In this document: piece by piece, positions 44,450-52,398 of the stretch | Layout of the letters: every line of letters starts with the position of its first letter | Position numbering within the stretch: position 1 is the first letter of the stretch | Assembly: GCF_001426995.1 (NCBI RefSeq) | Contig: NZ_LMFY01000001.1 | Location: 2,105,675-2,169,674 of the forward strand | DNA length: 64,000 nucleotides | Direction of reading: 5' to 3' | Origin: Microbacterium sp. Root553 | GTDB taxonomy: Bacteria; Actinomycetota; Actinomycetes; Actinomycetales; Microbacteriaceae | Notes under the pieces: generated by a model | Seen by the model: the letters and a program-made list of their open reading frames with translations, nothing else | What the model was told of the DNA's origin: nothing | The model's database searches: none | Program-made: the position numbers and the translations under genes

Positions 44450-45004
44450 ATGACCAGCATCGACATCCCGGGCTACCGTCCCGGCACCTACGTCCTCGAC
44501 CCCGCCCACAGCGAGGTCACCTTCAGTGTCCGCCACATGATGATCTCCAAGGTGCGCGGCACCTTCGGTGTGAAGAGCGCGACGCTCACCGCCCCGGAGA
44601 ACCCCCTCGAGACCACGGTCGAGGCCAGCGTCGACGTCACGTCCGTCGACACGAAGGACGAGGGCCGCGACCAGCACCTCCGCTCCGCCGAGTTCTTCGA
44701 CACCGAGAACTTCCCGACCATGGACTTCGTCTCCACCGGTGCACGCGCCGAGAAGGGCGAGCTGTTCGTCGACGGTGACCTCACGATCCGCGGCATCACC
44801 AAGCCCGTCACGTTCGAGGTCGACTTCGGCGGCTTCGGCTCCGACCCGTGGGGCAACTACAAGGCGGGCGCGTCGGCGAAGGCCGTCATCAACCGCGAGG
44901 ACTTCGGTCTGACCTGGAACGCCGCACTCGAGACCGGCGGCGTGCTCGTCGGCAAGGACGTCACGATCAACCTCGACCTGCAGGCGGCTCTGCAGCAGGA
45001 CTGA
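44450..45004 (+). CDS. YceI-family lipid-binding protein
   Basis: A 184-residue lipocalin-like beta-barrel. Family marks are YVLDPAHSEVTFSVRHMMISKVRG near 14-37, RDQHLRSAEFFDTENFPTMDF near 74-94 and FGLTWNAALETGGVLVG near 150-166. Relatives bind isoprenoid quinones or long lipids in the periplasm, but no signal peptide is seen here, so it may be cytosolic. AGGAG lies about 7 nt before the ATG. A striking palindrome cluster sits 70-95 bp upstream. Confidence 0.9.
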   Translation: MTSIDIPGYRPGTYVLDPAHSEVTFSVRHMMISKVRGTFGVKSATLTAPENPLETTVEASVDVTSVDTKDEGRDQHLRSAEFFDTENFPTMDFVSTGARAEKGELFVDGDLTIRGITKPVTFEVDFGGFGSDPWGNYKAGASAKAVINREDFGLTWNAALETGGVLVGKDVTINLDLQAALQQD

Positions 45005-45019
45005 TCCCGCATCGCATCG

Positions 45020-45053
45020 GAGGACCCCGGGCCCGTGAGGGCTCGGGGTCCTC
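45020..45053 (+). terminator. Terminator after the YceI gene
   Basis: A 10-bp stem (GAGGACCCCG and complement) with an inner GCCC/GGGC stem, followed by TCTGC. Confidence 0.7.
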
Positions 45054-45115
45054 TCTGCATCCGGGGCCTGAGCGTTCGGAGTCTGCTCGCGTCGTGCGAC
45101 GGGGTGGATGCCTGG

Positions 45116-45121
45116 TAGACT
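45116..45121 (+). promoter_or_regulatory. -10 box of rpsO
   Basis: TAGACT, about 90 nt before the rpsO ATG. The leader (about 45128-45212) contains a GCCG/CGGC hairpin near its 5' end and could bind S15, as in other phyla. Confidence 0.5.
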
Positions 45122-45212
45122 CGACAGGTTGCCGTTTGATCGGCCGCGGATAAAGAGAGCTCACGCATCAGGCGTCGGGCACCGCGCAACAAGCAGAGAG
45201 GGGATCGAATCT

Positions 45213-45482
45213 ATGGCACTGGAAGCAGACGTCAAGAAGGCGATCATCGAAGAGTACGCGACGCACCCCGGTGACACCGGATCCCCCGAGGTGCAGGCCG
45301 CGATGCTGACGCAGCGCATCAAGGACCTCACCGAGCACCTGAAGGAGCACAAGCACGACCACCACTCGCGTCGTGGCCTCTTCCTGCTCGTGGGTCAGCG
45401 CCGTCGTCTGCTCGGCTACCTCCAGAGCGTCGACATCGAGCGTTACCGCTCGCTGATCGCTCGCCTGGGTCTCCGCCGATAA
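45213..45482 (+). CDS. rpsO: 30S ribosomal protein S15
   Basis: An 89-residue primary rRNA-binding protein of the small subunit. It begins [30 protein letters not shown], and [25 protein letters not shown] carries the 16S contacts. The Shine-Dalgarno GAGAGGGG is about 9 nt upstream. pnp, its usual downstream neighbour, is 18.3 kb away here. A terminator hairpin follows 42 bp after the stop. Confidence 0.98.
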   Translation: MALEADVKKAIIEEYATHPGDTGSPEVQAAMLTQRIKDLTEHLKEHKHDHHSRRGLFLLVGQRRRLLGYLQSVDIERYRSLIARLGLRR

Positions 45483-45523
45483 CGCAGAGCGCTCGCGTGT
45501 ACAATCGCGCAAAACATTCTTGA

Positions 45524-45553
45524 GAAGGCCGTCCCAGGTGTGGGGCGGCCTTC
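45524..45553 (+). terminator. Terminator after rpsO
   Basis: GAAGGCCGTCCC pairs with GGGGCGGCCTTC (one G-U) across a short loop. It ends the rpsO transcript before the accessory stretch. Confidence 0.7.
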
Positions 45554-45581
45554 GTCATATCCGGGGTTGATCTCTCGATCG

Positions 45582-45597
45582 CTTTCCAGTAGGAAAG
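45582..45597. promoter_or_regulatory. Operator palindrome 1 upstream of the 45638 gene
   Basis: CTTTCCAGTAGGAAAG: 6-bp arms around 4 nt. It lies directly upstream of the TAATGT -10 candidate. Confidence 0.6.
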
Positions 45598-45603
45598 TAA
45601 TGT
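45598..45603 (+). promoter_or_regulatory. -10 candidate between the two operators
   Basis: TAATGT, in the 7-bp spacer between palindromes 1 and 2. A bound repressor on either side would hide it. Confidence 0.45.
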
Positions 45604-45604
45604 G

Positions 45605-45620
45605 CTTTCCTACTGGAAAG
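45605..45620. promoter_or_regulatory. Operator palindrome 2 upstream of the 45638 gene
   Basis: CTTTCCTACTGGAAAG, with the same arms as palindrome 1 and a complementary 4-nt centre; the two sites are 23 bp apart. Together with flanking bases they form a perfect 22-bp-arm inverted repeat (45576-45626). Confidence 0.6.
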
Positions 45621-45637
45621 CGATCGGAGGACACACG

Positions 45638-46501
45638 ATGGAGCAGAAGCCGGTCCAGGGACAGGAGGCGCTCGCACCGCCGAGCGCGGAGCTCGCCCAG
45701 AGTTATCTCGACGAGGCGGATGCGGTGGTGCATCGACGCGGGCGTGTCGTCGATCGGCGAGGGCTGGCGTGGTTGCAGATCGCGAACGCCGTCATCACCG
45801 CCGTGTACCTCGTCGCGATGGCGGCGGCCCTGCGTGGCGACCATCACGCGGGGGCGAGCCAGGTGATGCTCTTCGGGTTCCTCCTGTGGGGGCAGCTGGC
45901 CAGCGGCATCGCGCAGCGCAATGGGATGCAGTGGCGCCTGACGCGGTCGCGTTGGCTGCTGTGGGTCTCAGGCGCGGTGTTGACGGTCGCGGCACTCGTC
46001 GTATTCGGCTTCGTGGTCTGGGATCCCCGATTTCCGACGATCGGGATGTGGATCCCTGCCGCGCTCGTGCTCATCGGGTATGGCGGCTACGGGGTGGTGC
46101 AGCTCGCTCGGGCAGCTGATGACGGTCCCCCTCCACGGTCGCATCCTGCCCCGCTACCGCGCGGCGTGCGGTGGGGAACGATCGGCGTCGGCGTCGCCGT
46201 CGGTGTGCTTGCGATGCTCGGGTCCTCGTCGGACGGGAATCTCACGAGCGCGCTGCTCTTGCTCGTCGTGCTGATGTTGTTCGCCTGGCTCATGGCGGGA
46301 CGCACGGAGATGGGGCTCCCGGCCGTCGGTGCCTCCTGGCGCTGGCCTCACCTCGCTGCCTTCGCCGTATCCGCCTCCGTGCTGTCGCTGGCGGTGCTCG
46401 TCGATGACATTCCGGTTCTGGTCGGCGTGCTGAGCGGTCTGGGCATCATCGCGCTGTTCATCGCCGTCTCGTTCGCCCCCGGACGTGATCTGCGTGAGTG
46501 A
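45638..46501 (+). CDS. Multi-pass membrane protein cotranscribed with a winged-helix regulator
   Basis: A 287-residue protein. The first 50 residues are polar (LAQSYLDEADAVVHRRGRVVDRRG). About seven hydrophobic segments follow from residue 50 on. I do not recognise a transport or enzyme motif. The ATG at 45638 is preferred because GGAGG lies about 9 nt upstream; an upstream in-frame start would lie inside the operator repeat. Its stop overlaps the regulator gene by 8 nt. The unit looks like an autoregulated membrane-protein/regulator pair. Confidence 0.72.
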   Translation: MEQKPVQGQEALAPPSAELAQSYLDEADAVVHRRGRVVDRRGLAWLQIANAVITAVYLVAMAAALRGDHHAGASQVMLFGFLLWGQLASGIAQRNGMQWRLTRSRWLLWVSGAVLTVAALVVFGFVVWDPRFPTIGMWIPAALVLIGYGGYGVVQLARAADDGPPPRSHPAPLPRGVRWGTIGVGVAVGVLAMLGSSSDGNLTSALLLLVVLMLFAWLMAGRTEMGLPAVGASWRWPHLAAFAVSASVLSLAVLVDDIPVLVGVLSGLGIIALFIAVSFAPGRDLRE

Positions 46502-46823
46502 GAGTCCATCTCGGCCGCACCCGCGGACCAGGCTCGACGACAACTTCGCGTCTCCGATCCGCTTCTCGCTCCTGGCATCGCTCGGCGACGGCGTCGAACT
46601 GGATTTTGCGGCGTTGCGCGAGATCCTCCAATGCGGTGATTCGCCATTGAGCAAGGCCATCTCGCACCTTCAGGCCGCGGAGTACGTTGTCGCCCGCAAG
46701 GGTAGCCTCGGCAATCGCCCACGCACGTGGGTCCACTCGACAGCGGCCGGTCGCGCGGCTTTCGCCGGCCACCTCCAGGCGCTGCGGGAGATCGTCGCGC
46801 TCGGCGGCGGCCCCTCGCTCTGA
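46494..46823 (+). CDS. Winged-helix transcriptional regulator (MarR/ArsR-like DNA-binding domain)
   Basis: A 109-residue regulator. The winged-helix core runs from DDNFASPIRFSLLASLGDGVELDFAALREILQCGDSPLSKAISHLQAAEYV to RTWVHSTAAGRAAFAGHLQAL, a pattern seen in small one-domain regulators that follow a membrane-protein gene. The GTG at 46494 overlaps the previous stop. The palindromes at 45582 and 45605 are the obvious candidate operator, which implies autorepression. The ligand is unknown. Confidence 0.78.
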   Translation: MSESPSRPHPRTRLDDNFASPIRFSLLASLGDGVELDFAALREILQCGDSPLSKAISHLQAAEYVVARKGSLGNRPRTWVHSTAAGRAAFAGHLQALREIVALGGGPSL

Positions 46824-46828
46824 TCGGT

Positions 46829-47833
46829 TCAGTTCCGGGGCGACACCAGGTCGGGGTGGTGGATCGCCGCGACATCGGGATGCGCGCGAAGGCGCGACTT
46901 CATCGCGTTCTCGCCATAGGTCGCGTGGATGGGGTTGCTCGGGTCCTCGGTGATCCCGGTCGCCTCGGCGGCGAGATCCGCGGGGAGCTCGAGCAGAGGC
47001 AGCTGCTGATCCAGCGCGGGGTTGAAGAAGAACGGGATCGAGATGCGCTCCTCGGGGGCGCGAGGCGAGATCACCCGGTGGTTGGTCGCCTTGAGGTAGC
47101 CACCGGTGGCGTACTCCAGAAGCTCACCGATGTTGACGACGAAGGCGCCGGGGACCGGCGGTGCGGACACCCATTCGCCGTCGCGCTCCACCTGGAGACC
47201 GCCCTTGCCCGGTTCGACCCACAGCAGCGTGAGCACGCCCGAGTCCTTGTGCGCGCCGACGCCCTGCTGCGGCTCGGGGTCGTGCGTGCCCGGATAGCGG
47301 ACGATCTTGATGAGGGTCGACGGGTCGTGGAAGGGCTCGTCGAAGTAGGACTCGTCCGCCCCCAGGGTGAGCGCCCACGCGCGCAGCAGCTTGCGGGCGA
47401 TCTCGGTCAGGGTGTCGTGCCATTCGGTGACGACGGCCTTGAGTTCGGGCTGCGCGGCGGGCCACAGATTCGGACCGGTCAGCCGATTGAAGGCCGGGCC
47501 TCCCTCGAGGGGCTCGCGCTCGGGGCCGATGTCGATCTGCTCCCGCCAGTCGACCTTGCCCTGCGTGCGCTCTCCGCCGATACGCGTGTAGCCGCGGAAG
47601 TGCGGACTCTTCACGTTCTCGATGGCGAGCTTGTCCTCCTCCGGCAGCGCGAAGAAGTCGAGGGCCGCACGATGCAGGCGTTCCTCGAGAGCGGGGGAGA
47701 TGCCGGTGCCCGTCAAGTAGAAGAACCCCACGTCATGGGTCGCGGCGCGCAGATCGTCACGGAACCGCGCCGCGGCCTCGGGGCCGGCGTCGAGCTGGGA
47801 CAGGTCGAGGATGGGGAGCGAGAGATCAGCCAT
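46829..47833 (-). CDS. Isopenicillin N synthase-like 2-oxoglutarate/Fe(II) oxygenase
   Basis: A 334-residue non-heme iron oxygenase. Iron ligands are H195 and D197 (GAHKDSG) and H252 (TNHRV). R263 and S265 (RIS) bind 2-oxoglutarate or substrate. The DIOX_N region has THDVGFFYLTG near 32-42. Members hydroxylate or desaturate small molecules; without neighbouring biosynthetic genes the substrate cannot be guessed. A TACGCT box lies 6 nt before the ATG. Confidence 0.88.
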   Translation of the reverse strand: MADLSLPILDLSQLDAGPEAAARFRDDLRAATHDVGFFYLTGTGISPALEERLHRAALDFFALPEEDKLAIENVKSPHFRGYTRIGGERTQGKVDWREQIDIGPEREPLEGGPAFNRLTGPNLWPAAQPELKAVVTEWHDTLTEIARKLLRAWALTLGADESYFDEPFHDPSTLIKIVRYPGTHDPEPQQGVGAHKDSGVLTLLWVEPGKGGLQVERDGEWVSAPPVPGAFVVNIGELLEYATGGYLKATNHRVISPRAPEERISIPFFFNPALDQQLPLLELPADLAAEATGITEDPSNPIHATYGENAMKSRLRAHPDVAAIHHPDLVSPRN

Positions 47834-47839
47834 GACCCG

Positions 47840-47845
47840 AGCGTA
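47840..47845 (-). promoter_or_regulatory. -10 box of the oxygenase gene, leaderless type
   Basis: TACGCT, then CGGGTC, then the ATG at 47833, minus strand. Confidence 0.6.
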
Positions 47846-47937
47846 ATTCGGCCCCGTCGCGGGTGGCGCTGTGTTGCGTCGCGTTACCCGTGGGCGGCCC
47901 GGTGGGCGTGTGGTGAAACACGCATGGGCGGTGGTGC

Positions 47938-47943
47938 TAAAGT
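47938..47943 (+). promoter_or_regulatory. -10 box of the efeUOB operon
   Basis: TAAAGT, directly upstream of the palindrome at 47949-47970. Transcription would start at or inside the palindrome. Confidence 0.55.
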
Positions 47944-47948
47944 CTCTG

Positions 47949-47970
47949 GAGGTAAGGGATGCCTTACCTC
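47949..47970. promoter_or_regulatory. Likely iron-regulator operator of efeUOB
   Basis: GAGGTAAGG, 4 nt, CCTTACCTC: perfect 9-bp arms at the start of the transcript. The half-site resembles a DtxR/IdeR half-site (AGGTTAG), but the arms are further apart than in the 19-bp consensus. The regulator is inferred. Confidence 0.55.
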
Positions 47971-47997
47971 ATTTCTTGTGTCAGAGAGTGTTCCTCC

Positions 47998-48951
47998 GTG
48001 CTCGCCACCTTCCTCATCGGCCTCCGTGAAGGCCTCGAAGCCGCACTCGTCGTCGGCATCCTCGTCGCCTACCTCCGTCGGCTCGGACGCGGCGATGCGC
48101 TGCCGAGGCTCTGGACCGGAGTCGGCCTCGCCATCGCCCTGGCGCTGGGCATCGGGGCGATCCTCACCTTCGGCGCCTACACGCTCACCTTCGAAGCGCA
48201 GGAGCTGATCGGCGGTCTGCTCTCCCTGCTCGCGGTGGGCATGGTCACCTGGATGATCTTCTGGATGCAGAAGGCCGGCCGCACCATGAAGGCGACCCTC
48301 GAGGGCGGGCTCGACCGGGCGCTCACCCAGGGCGGCATCTGGGCGCTGATCGCGATCGGGTTCGTCTCCGTCGCACGCGAGGGCATCGAGACCACGCTTC
48401 TGCTGTGGTCGATGCTGCAGTCGTTCGGTGACGCACCGACCGCGCTCATCGGTGCCGTCCTCGGCCTGCTCGTCGCCGTGGTGGTCGGCTGGCTTCTCGC
48501 GCGCGGTGCGGTGCGACTCGACCTCCGTCGGTTCTTCACCTGGACGAGCGGATTCCTGGTCATCGTCGCGGCCGGTGTCCTCGCCTACGCCGTCATGGAT
48601 CTGCAGGAGGCCGGAGCGCTGCCAGGGCCTTTCACGGCCGCGGCACCGATCGACGCGGTCACGGGCGCCGTGGCGCTCGGCTGGGCTGCCTTCCCCTTCG
48701 GCTGGGCCTTCGACGTCACGAGCGTCATCGCTCCGGACAGCGCCTGGGCGACCGTCCTCCAGGCGACCGTCGGCTTCATGCCGCGCATGACCTGGCTGCA
48801 GGTCGCCGCGTGGTCGGTGTACATCCTCATCGTCGGATTCTTCTTCGTTCGCGGGCTGCGATCCCGTCGCCCCGCCACCCCTCGCCCGTCTGCGACCGTG
48901 TCCTCGGACAGCGGCGCGACGGCCACCCTCACCCAGCAAGGAGCAGCATGA
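47998..48951 (+). CDS. efeU: Iron permease EfeU (FTR1 family)
   Basis: A 317-residue membrane permease that moves ferric or ferrous iron. The two REXXE motifs that line the iron path are seen: REGLE near 9-13 and REGIE near 127-131. Seven membrane segments fit the family. The GTG at 47998 matches the usual family start; an in-frame ATG at 47959 would overlap the operator and is less likely. The stop overlaps efeO by 4 nt (ATGA), so the operon is coupled. Confidence 0.93.
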   Translation: MLATFLIGLREGLEAALVVGILVAYLRRLGRGDALPRLWTGVGLAIALALGIGAILTFGAYTLTFEAQELIGGLLSLLAVGMVTWMIFWMQKAGRTMKATLEGGLDRALTQGGIWALIAIGFVSVAREGIETTLLLWSMLQSFGDAPTALIGAVLGLLVAVVVGWLLARGAVRLDLRRFFTWTSGFLVIVAAGVLAYAVMDLQEAGALPGPFTAAAPIDAVTGAVALGWAAFPFGWAFDVTSVIAPDSAWATVLQATVGFMPRMTWLQVAAWSVYILIVGFFFVRGLRSRRPATPRPSATVSSDSGATATLTQQGAA

Positions 48952-50180
48952 CCACCTCTCGTCGAATCCTCGGTGCCGTCGCCGCAGCAGGCGCGGCCGG
49001 GCTCGTCCTGAGCGGATGCGTCGCGAAGAGCGACGTCGCCTCCGGTGCGGCGTTCGATGTGTCGTCGACGGATTCCGCGTGCGCCGTGTCCGGTGCCACG
49101 GCGGCGAGCGGCACCCTGACCTTCGACGTGAAGAACGACAGCGGGCAGACGTCCGAGTTCTACCTCCTGGCTGAGGACGGCCTGCGCATCGTCGGCGAGG
49201 TCGAGAACATCGCGCCGTCCGCGTCGCGCACGTTGACCGTCGTCGCCCAGCCCGGGAAGTACTTCACCCTGTGCAAGCCGGGCATGATCGGTGAGGGCGT
49301 CGGCAAGTCGGAGTTCACGGTCACCGGAGACCGGGTCGAGGTCGCCGGTGAGGACTCCGAGCAGAAGCAGCAGGCAGTGGACCTCTACGCCGCCTTCGTG
49401 AAGGATCAGGTCGGACAGCTCGTGCCCTCCGTGGAGGAGCTCGTCGCCGCGTACGAATCGGGCGACGACGAGACCGCGCGCACGCTCTTCCCGCAGACGC
49501 GCGCCTTCTACGAGCGCATCGAGCCCGTCGCCGAGGCGCTCGGAACACTAGACCCCCGCATCGACTACCGCGAGGTGGACGCCGTGGCGGAGGGGCTCGA
49601 CTGGACGGGCTTCCACCGCATCGAGAAGGACCTGTGGGTGCCGGCGCAGGATGCGCTCAACGCCGACGGCGAGACGCCGGCCTGGCAGGACTGGGCGCCG
49701 TCGACGCCCCAGGAGCGCGCGGACTACGGCGACCAGCTGATGGCCGACGTGCAAGAGCTGTACGAGTACGTGCACTCCGATGACTTCACCACGGCGCTGG
49801 ACGATCAGGGCATCGGCGGGATCTCCAACGGCGCCATCGCGCTGCTCGACGAGGTCGCGACGGGCAAGATCTCGGGCGAGGAGGACTGGTGGTCGGGCAC
49901 CGACCTCTACGACTTCGCGGCGAACGTCGAGGGGTCGAAGATGGCGTTCTCCCTGGTCCAGGACTTCGCGACGGCGCAGGGCGACGACGGCGCCGCGCTG
50001 GTGTCCGAGATCGAGGACGGATACACCGCCCTCGAGGGGTCTCTGGCGGCCCATGGCTCCCTCGCCGACGGATTCGTCGGCTACTCGGAGCTCACGGATG
50101 CCGACAAGCGCGAGTTCACCGATCTCATCAACGCCCTCGCGGAGCCGCTGTCGCAGCTCACCGGCACGGTCCTCGACTGA
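48948..50180 (+). CDS. efeO: Iron-uptake lipoprotein EfeO (imelysin/M75 family)
   Basis: A 410-residue lipoprotein. The lipobox LVLSGC puts the lipidated Cys near 24. An N-terminal cupredoxin-like domain covers about 35-130, and the imelysin/M75-like domain follows with HRIEK (HxxE) near 223-227. EfeO binds iron outside the membrane and hands it to EfeU. AAGGAG lies 5 nt before the ATG. It is placed between efeU and efeB, as usual. Confidence 0.93.
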   Translation: MTTSRRILGAVAAAGAAGLVLSGCVAKSDVASGAAFDVSSTDSACAVSGATAASGTLTFDVKNDSGQTSEFYLLAEDGLRIVGEVENIAPSASRTLTVVAQPGKYFTLCKPGMIGEGVGKSEFTVTGDRVEVAGEDSEQKQQAVDLYAAFVKDQVGQLVPSVEELVAAYESGDDETARTLFPQTRAFYERIEPVAEALGTLDPRIDYREVDAVAEGLDWTGFHRIEKDLWVPAQDALNADGETPAWQDWAPSTPQERADYGDQLMADVQELYEYVHSDDFTTALDDQGIGGISNGAIALLDEVATGKISGEEDWWSGTDLYDFAANVEGSKMAFSLVQDFATAQGDDGAALVSEIEDGYTALEGSLAAHGSLADGFVGYSELTDADKREFTDLINALAEPLSQLTGTVLD

Positions 50181-50202
50181 TCCGAAGGGTACGGTCTCGC
50201 AC

Positions 50203-51522
50203 GTGGACGAACGATCGAACGACGCCGCAGCCGCGGACTCCGTGCCGGTGCCGGATCCTGCGGCCTCGGCACCCTCGTCGGGTGGTCTGAGCCGGCGAGG
50301 TCTGCTCGGACTCGCGCTCGGCGGCGGGGTCGCATCCCTCGCGGCAGGCGTCGGAGCGGGCTTCGTCGGTGGTGCCGCGGTGGCGAGGGCGGAGGCGGTC
50401 GAGGACGCGCAGCGAGCATACGACTTCTTCGGTGCGCATCAGGCGGGCATCACCACGCCCGTGCAGGAGCATCTGCACTTCGCCGCGTTCGACATGATGC
50501 CCCGGACCGACCGCGACGACCTGATCTCGCTGCTGCAGGACTGGTCGTACGCGGCCTCCAGGATGGCTGCGGGACTCGAGGTGAGCGCCACCGGCGCTGT
50601 CGGCGGGGACGCCGAGGTGCCGCCCGACGACACCGGCGAGGCGCTGGGCCTGCCGGCAGCGTCGCTCACGATCACGATCGGCTTCGGACCGAGCCTGTTC
50701 GAGAACGAGGAGGGGGATCGCTACGGCATCGCGGCGCGGCGACCCGAGGGGCTCGAACGGCTGCCGGCGTTCCTGGGCGATGACCTCGACCCGCAGTCCT
50801 CCCACGGCGACCTCTGCATCCAGGCCTGCGCCGACGACCCGCAGGTGGCGGTGCACGCGATCCGCAACCTCAGCCGCATCGCCTTCGGGCGCGCACGGCT
50901 GCGCTGGTCGCAGCTCGGCTTCGGCAAGACGTCGCGCACGACCTCGGCGCAGGCCACTCCGCGCAATCTCTTCGGCTACAAGGACGGCACGGCCAACATC
51001 CTCGCGGACGACGCCGACGCCCTCGCGGCGCACGTCTGGGTCGGTGCGGACGACGAGCCCGCCTGGTTGGCCGGTGGGTCGTACCTCGTGGCCCGCAGGA
51101 TCGCGATGCTGATCGAGACCTGGGACCGGGTGCGCCTGTCGGAACAGGACACGATCGTCGGGCGGGACAAGGGCTCGGGCGCTCCTCTCTCCGGTGGTGA
51201 CGAGTTCACCGCGCCCGACTTCGGCACCTCCGCCATCGACGCGAACTCGCACGTGCGGCTCGCGCACCCGGAGCAGAACGGAGGCATCCGCATCCTGCGC
51301 CGCGGCTTCAACTACGTCAACGGCAACAACGACCTCGGGCGCCTCGACGCGGGGCTGTTCTTCCTCTCGTACCAGCGGGATCCCGCGCAGTTCATCAGCC
51401 TCCAGCGAGCCCTCTCCACGGATCGCATGAACGAGTACATCCGACACGTGGGATCGGGTATCTGGGTGGTCCCGCGCGGCGCGCGACAGGGGTCCTACGT
51501 CGGCGCGGAGCTCTTCGCCTGA
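50203..51522 (+). CDS. efeB: Deferrochelatase/DyP-type heme peroxidase EfeB with Tat signal
   Basis: A 439-residue exported peroxidase. The Tat signal has SRRGLLGLALGGGVASLAAG near 30-50, which fits a folded, heme-loaded export. The DyP motif GxxDG appears as GYKDG near 258-262. A proximal heme His is in NSHVRLAHP near 350. EfeB peroxidases are proposed to supply or oxidise iron for EfeO. The GTG start is 23 bp after the efeO stop; the Shine-Dalgarno is weak. Confidence 0.92.
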   Translation: MDERSNDAAAADSVPVPDPAASAPSSGGLSRRGLLGLALGGGVASLAAGVGAGFVGGAAVARAEAVEDAQRAYDFFGAHQAGITTPVQEHLHFAAFDMMPRTDRDDLISLLQDWSYAASRMAAGLEVSATGAVGGDAEVPPDDTGEALGLPAASLTITIGFGPSLFENEEGDRYGIAARRPEGLERLPAFLGDDLDPQSSHGDLCIQACADDPQVAVHAIRNLSRIAFGRARLRWSQLGFGKTSRTTSAQATPRNLFGYKDGTANILADDADALAAHVWVGADDEPAWLAGGSYLVARRIAMLIETWDRVRLSEQDTIVGRDKGSGAPLSGGDEFTAPDFGTSAIDANSHVRLAHPEQNGGIRILRRGFNYVNGNNDLGRLDAGLFFLSYQRDPAQFISLQRALSTDRMNEYIRHVGSGIWVVPRGARQGSYVGAELFA

Positions 51523-51534
51523 CCTTCTCCGGAG

Positions 51535-52398
51535 TCAGACGTCGAGGAGGTCGGCGACGAAGGCCGCCATCGAGTCCGCTCCGAAGTGGTCGTCGGCGCT
51601 GATGGTCACCACCGCATCCCCGGCGAAGAGGATCAGCTGACCGTGTGCGCCGTGCAGTCGCCACTGGCGTCCGGGGCCGTCCCAGCCCGCGAGCGCATAC
51701 CGCCGGTATCCGGGGTTCTCGCCCGAGGCGACCCAGTCGGAGTGCATCCCGTCGACGAGTTCCGCGGAGACGAGGCGCACGCCCTCCCATTCACCGCGGT
51801 CGCGGATGAGTCGTCCGAGTCTCGACATCTCCTCGGTGCGCAGAGCGATGCCGCTGCCGGCGACGACCCGACCCTGCGGGCAGCGCTCCCAGGCGATGTC
51901 GCCGAGACCCAGCGGGTCGAGCAGCCTCGGCCGCAGATACTCGAGGATGTCGCCGGTCCGCGACGCCAGCACCGCCATCGCGGTGTAGCTGCTGGCATTG
52001 GAGTACTGGAACACGCGTCCGCGCGCCGTCCGACCGAGGAACTCGCGGGCGAGATCGGGCCAGTCGGTCATCAGGGTCTCCGAGTAGGGAAGGTCGATGC
52101 CGCTCGACATCGTGAGCAGATGCCGGAGGGTCACCTCGTCGACACCGTCGCCGAGGACGACGTCCGGCACGTACTCGGCGACGGGTGCATCGAGCGAGAC
52201 GAGTCCCTCGTCCGCGGCGATGCCGGCGGCGAGCACGCACACCGCCTTCGCCACGGAGTGGATCTCCTCGCGGACATCCTCGGTCCACCGGTGCTCGGCG
52301 ACGTCGTCGCCGATGCGCACGTGCAGTCCGTGCGCGACGAAGCCCGTCGCGTCGCTCTGCTCGACGATGAGATCTCGGATCCGCTCGGCTCGGTTCAC
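51535..52398 (-). CDS. Beta-lactamase-family serine hydrolase
   Basis: A 287-residue penicillin-binding-protein-like hydrolase. SVAK (SxxK) is near 47-50, QYSNAS (YxN) near 130-135 and HGAHGQ, the third-motif region, near 250. There is no signal peptide, so a cytosolic esterase or amidase role is as likely as beta-lactam hydrolysis. The GTG overlaps the stop of the acyltransferase gene (GTGA), so it is the second gene of a two-gene operon. Confidence 0.82.
   Translation of the reverse strand: MNRAERIRDLIVEQSDATGFVAHGLHVRIGDDVAEHRWTEDVREEIHSVAKAVCVLAAGIAADEGLVSLDAPVAEYVPDVVLGDGVDEVTLRHLLTMSSGIDLPYSETLMTDWPDLAREFLGRTARGRVFQYSNASSYTAMAVLASRTGDILEYLRPRLLDPLGLGDIAWERCPQGRVVAGSGIALRTEEMSRLGRLIRDRGEWEGVRLVSAELVDGMHSDWVASGENPGYRRYALAGWDGPGRQWRLHGAHGQLILFAGDAVVTISADDHFGADSMAAFVADLLDV

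Noticed and set aside
45500..45505. TACAAT as the promoter of a small RNA ending at the rpsO terminator
   Set aside because: The hexamer is a good -10, but no -35 is visible and the product would be mostly the terminator hairpin. There is no independent support.
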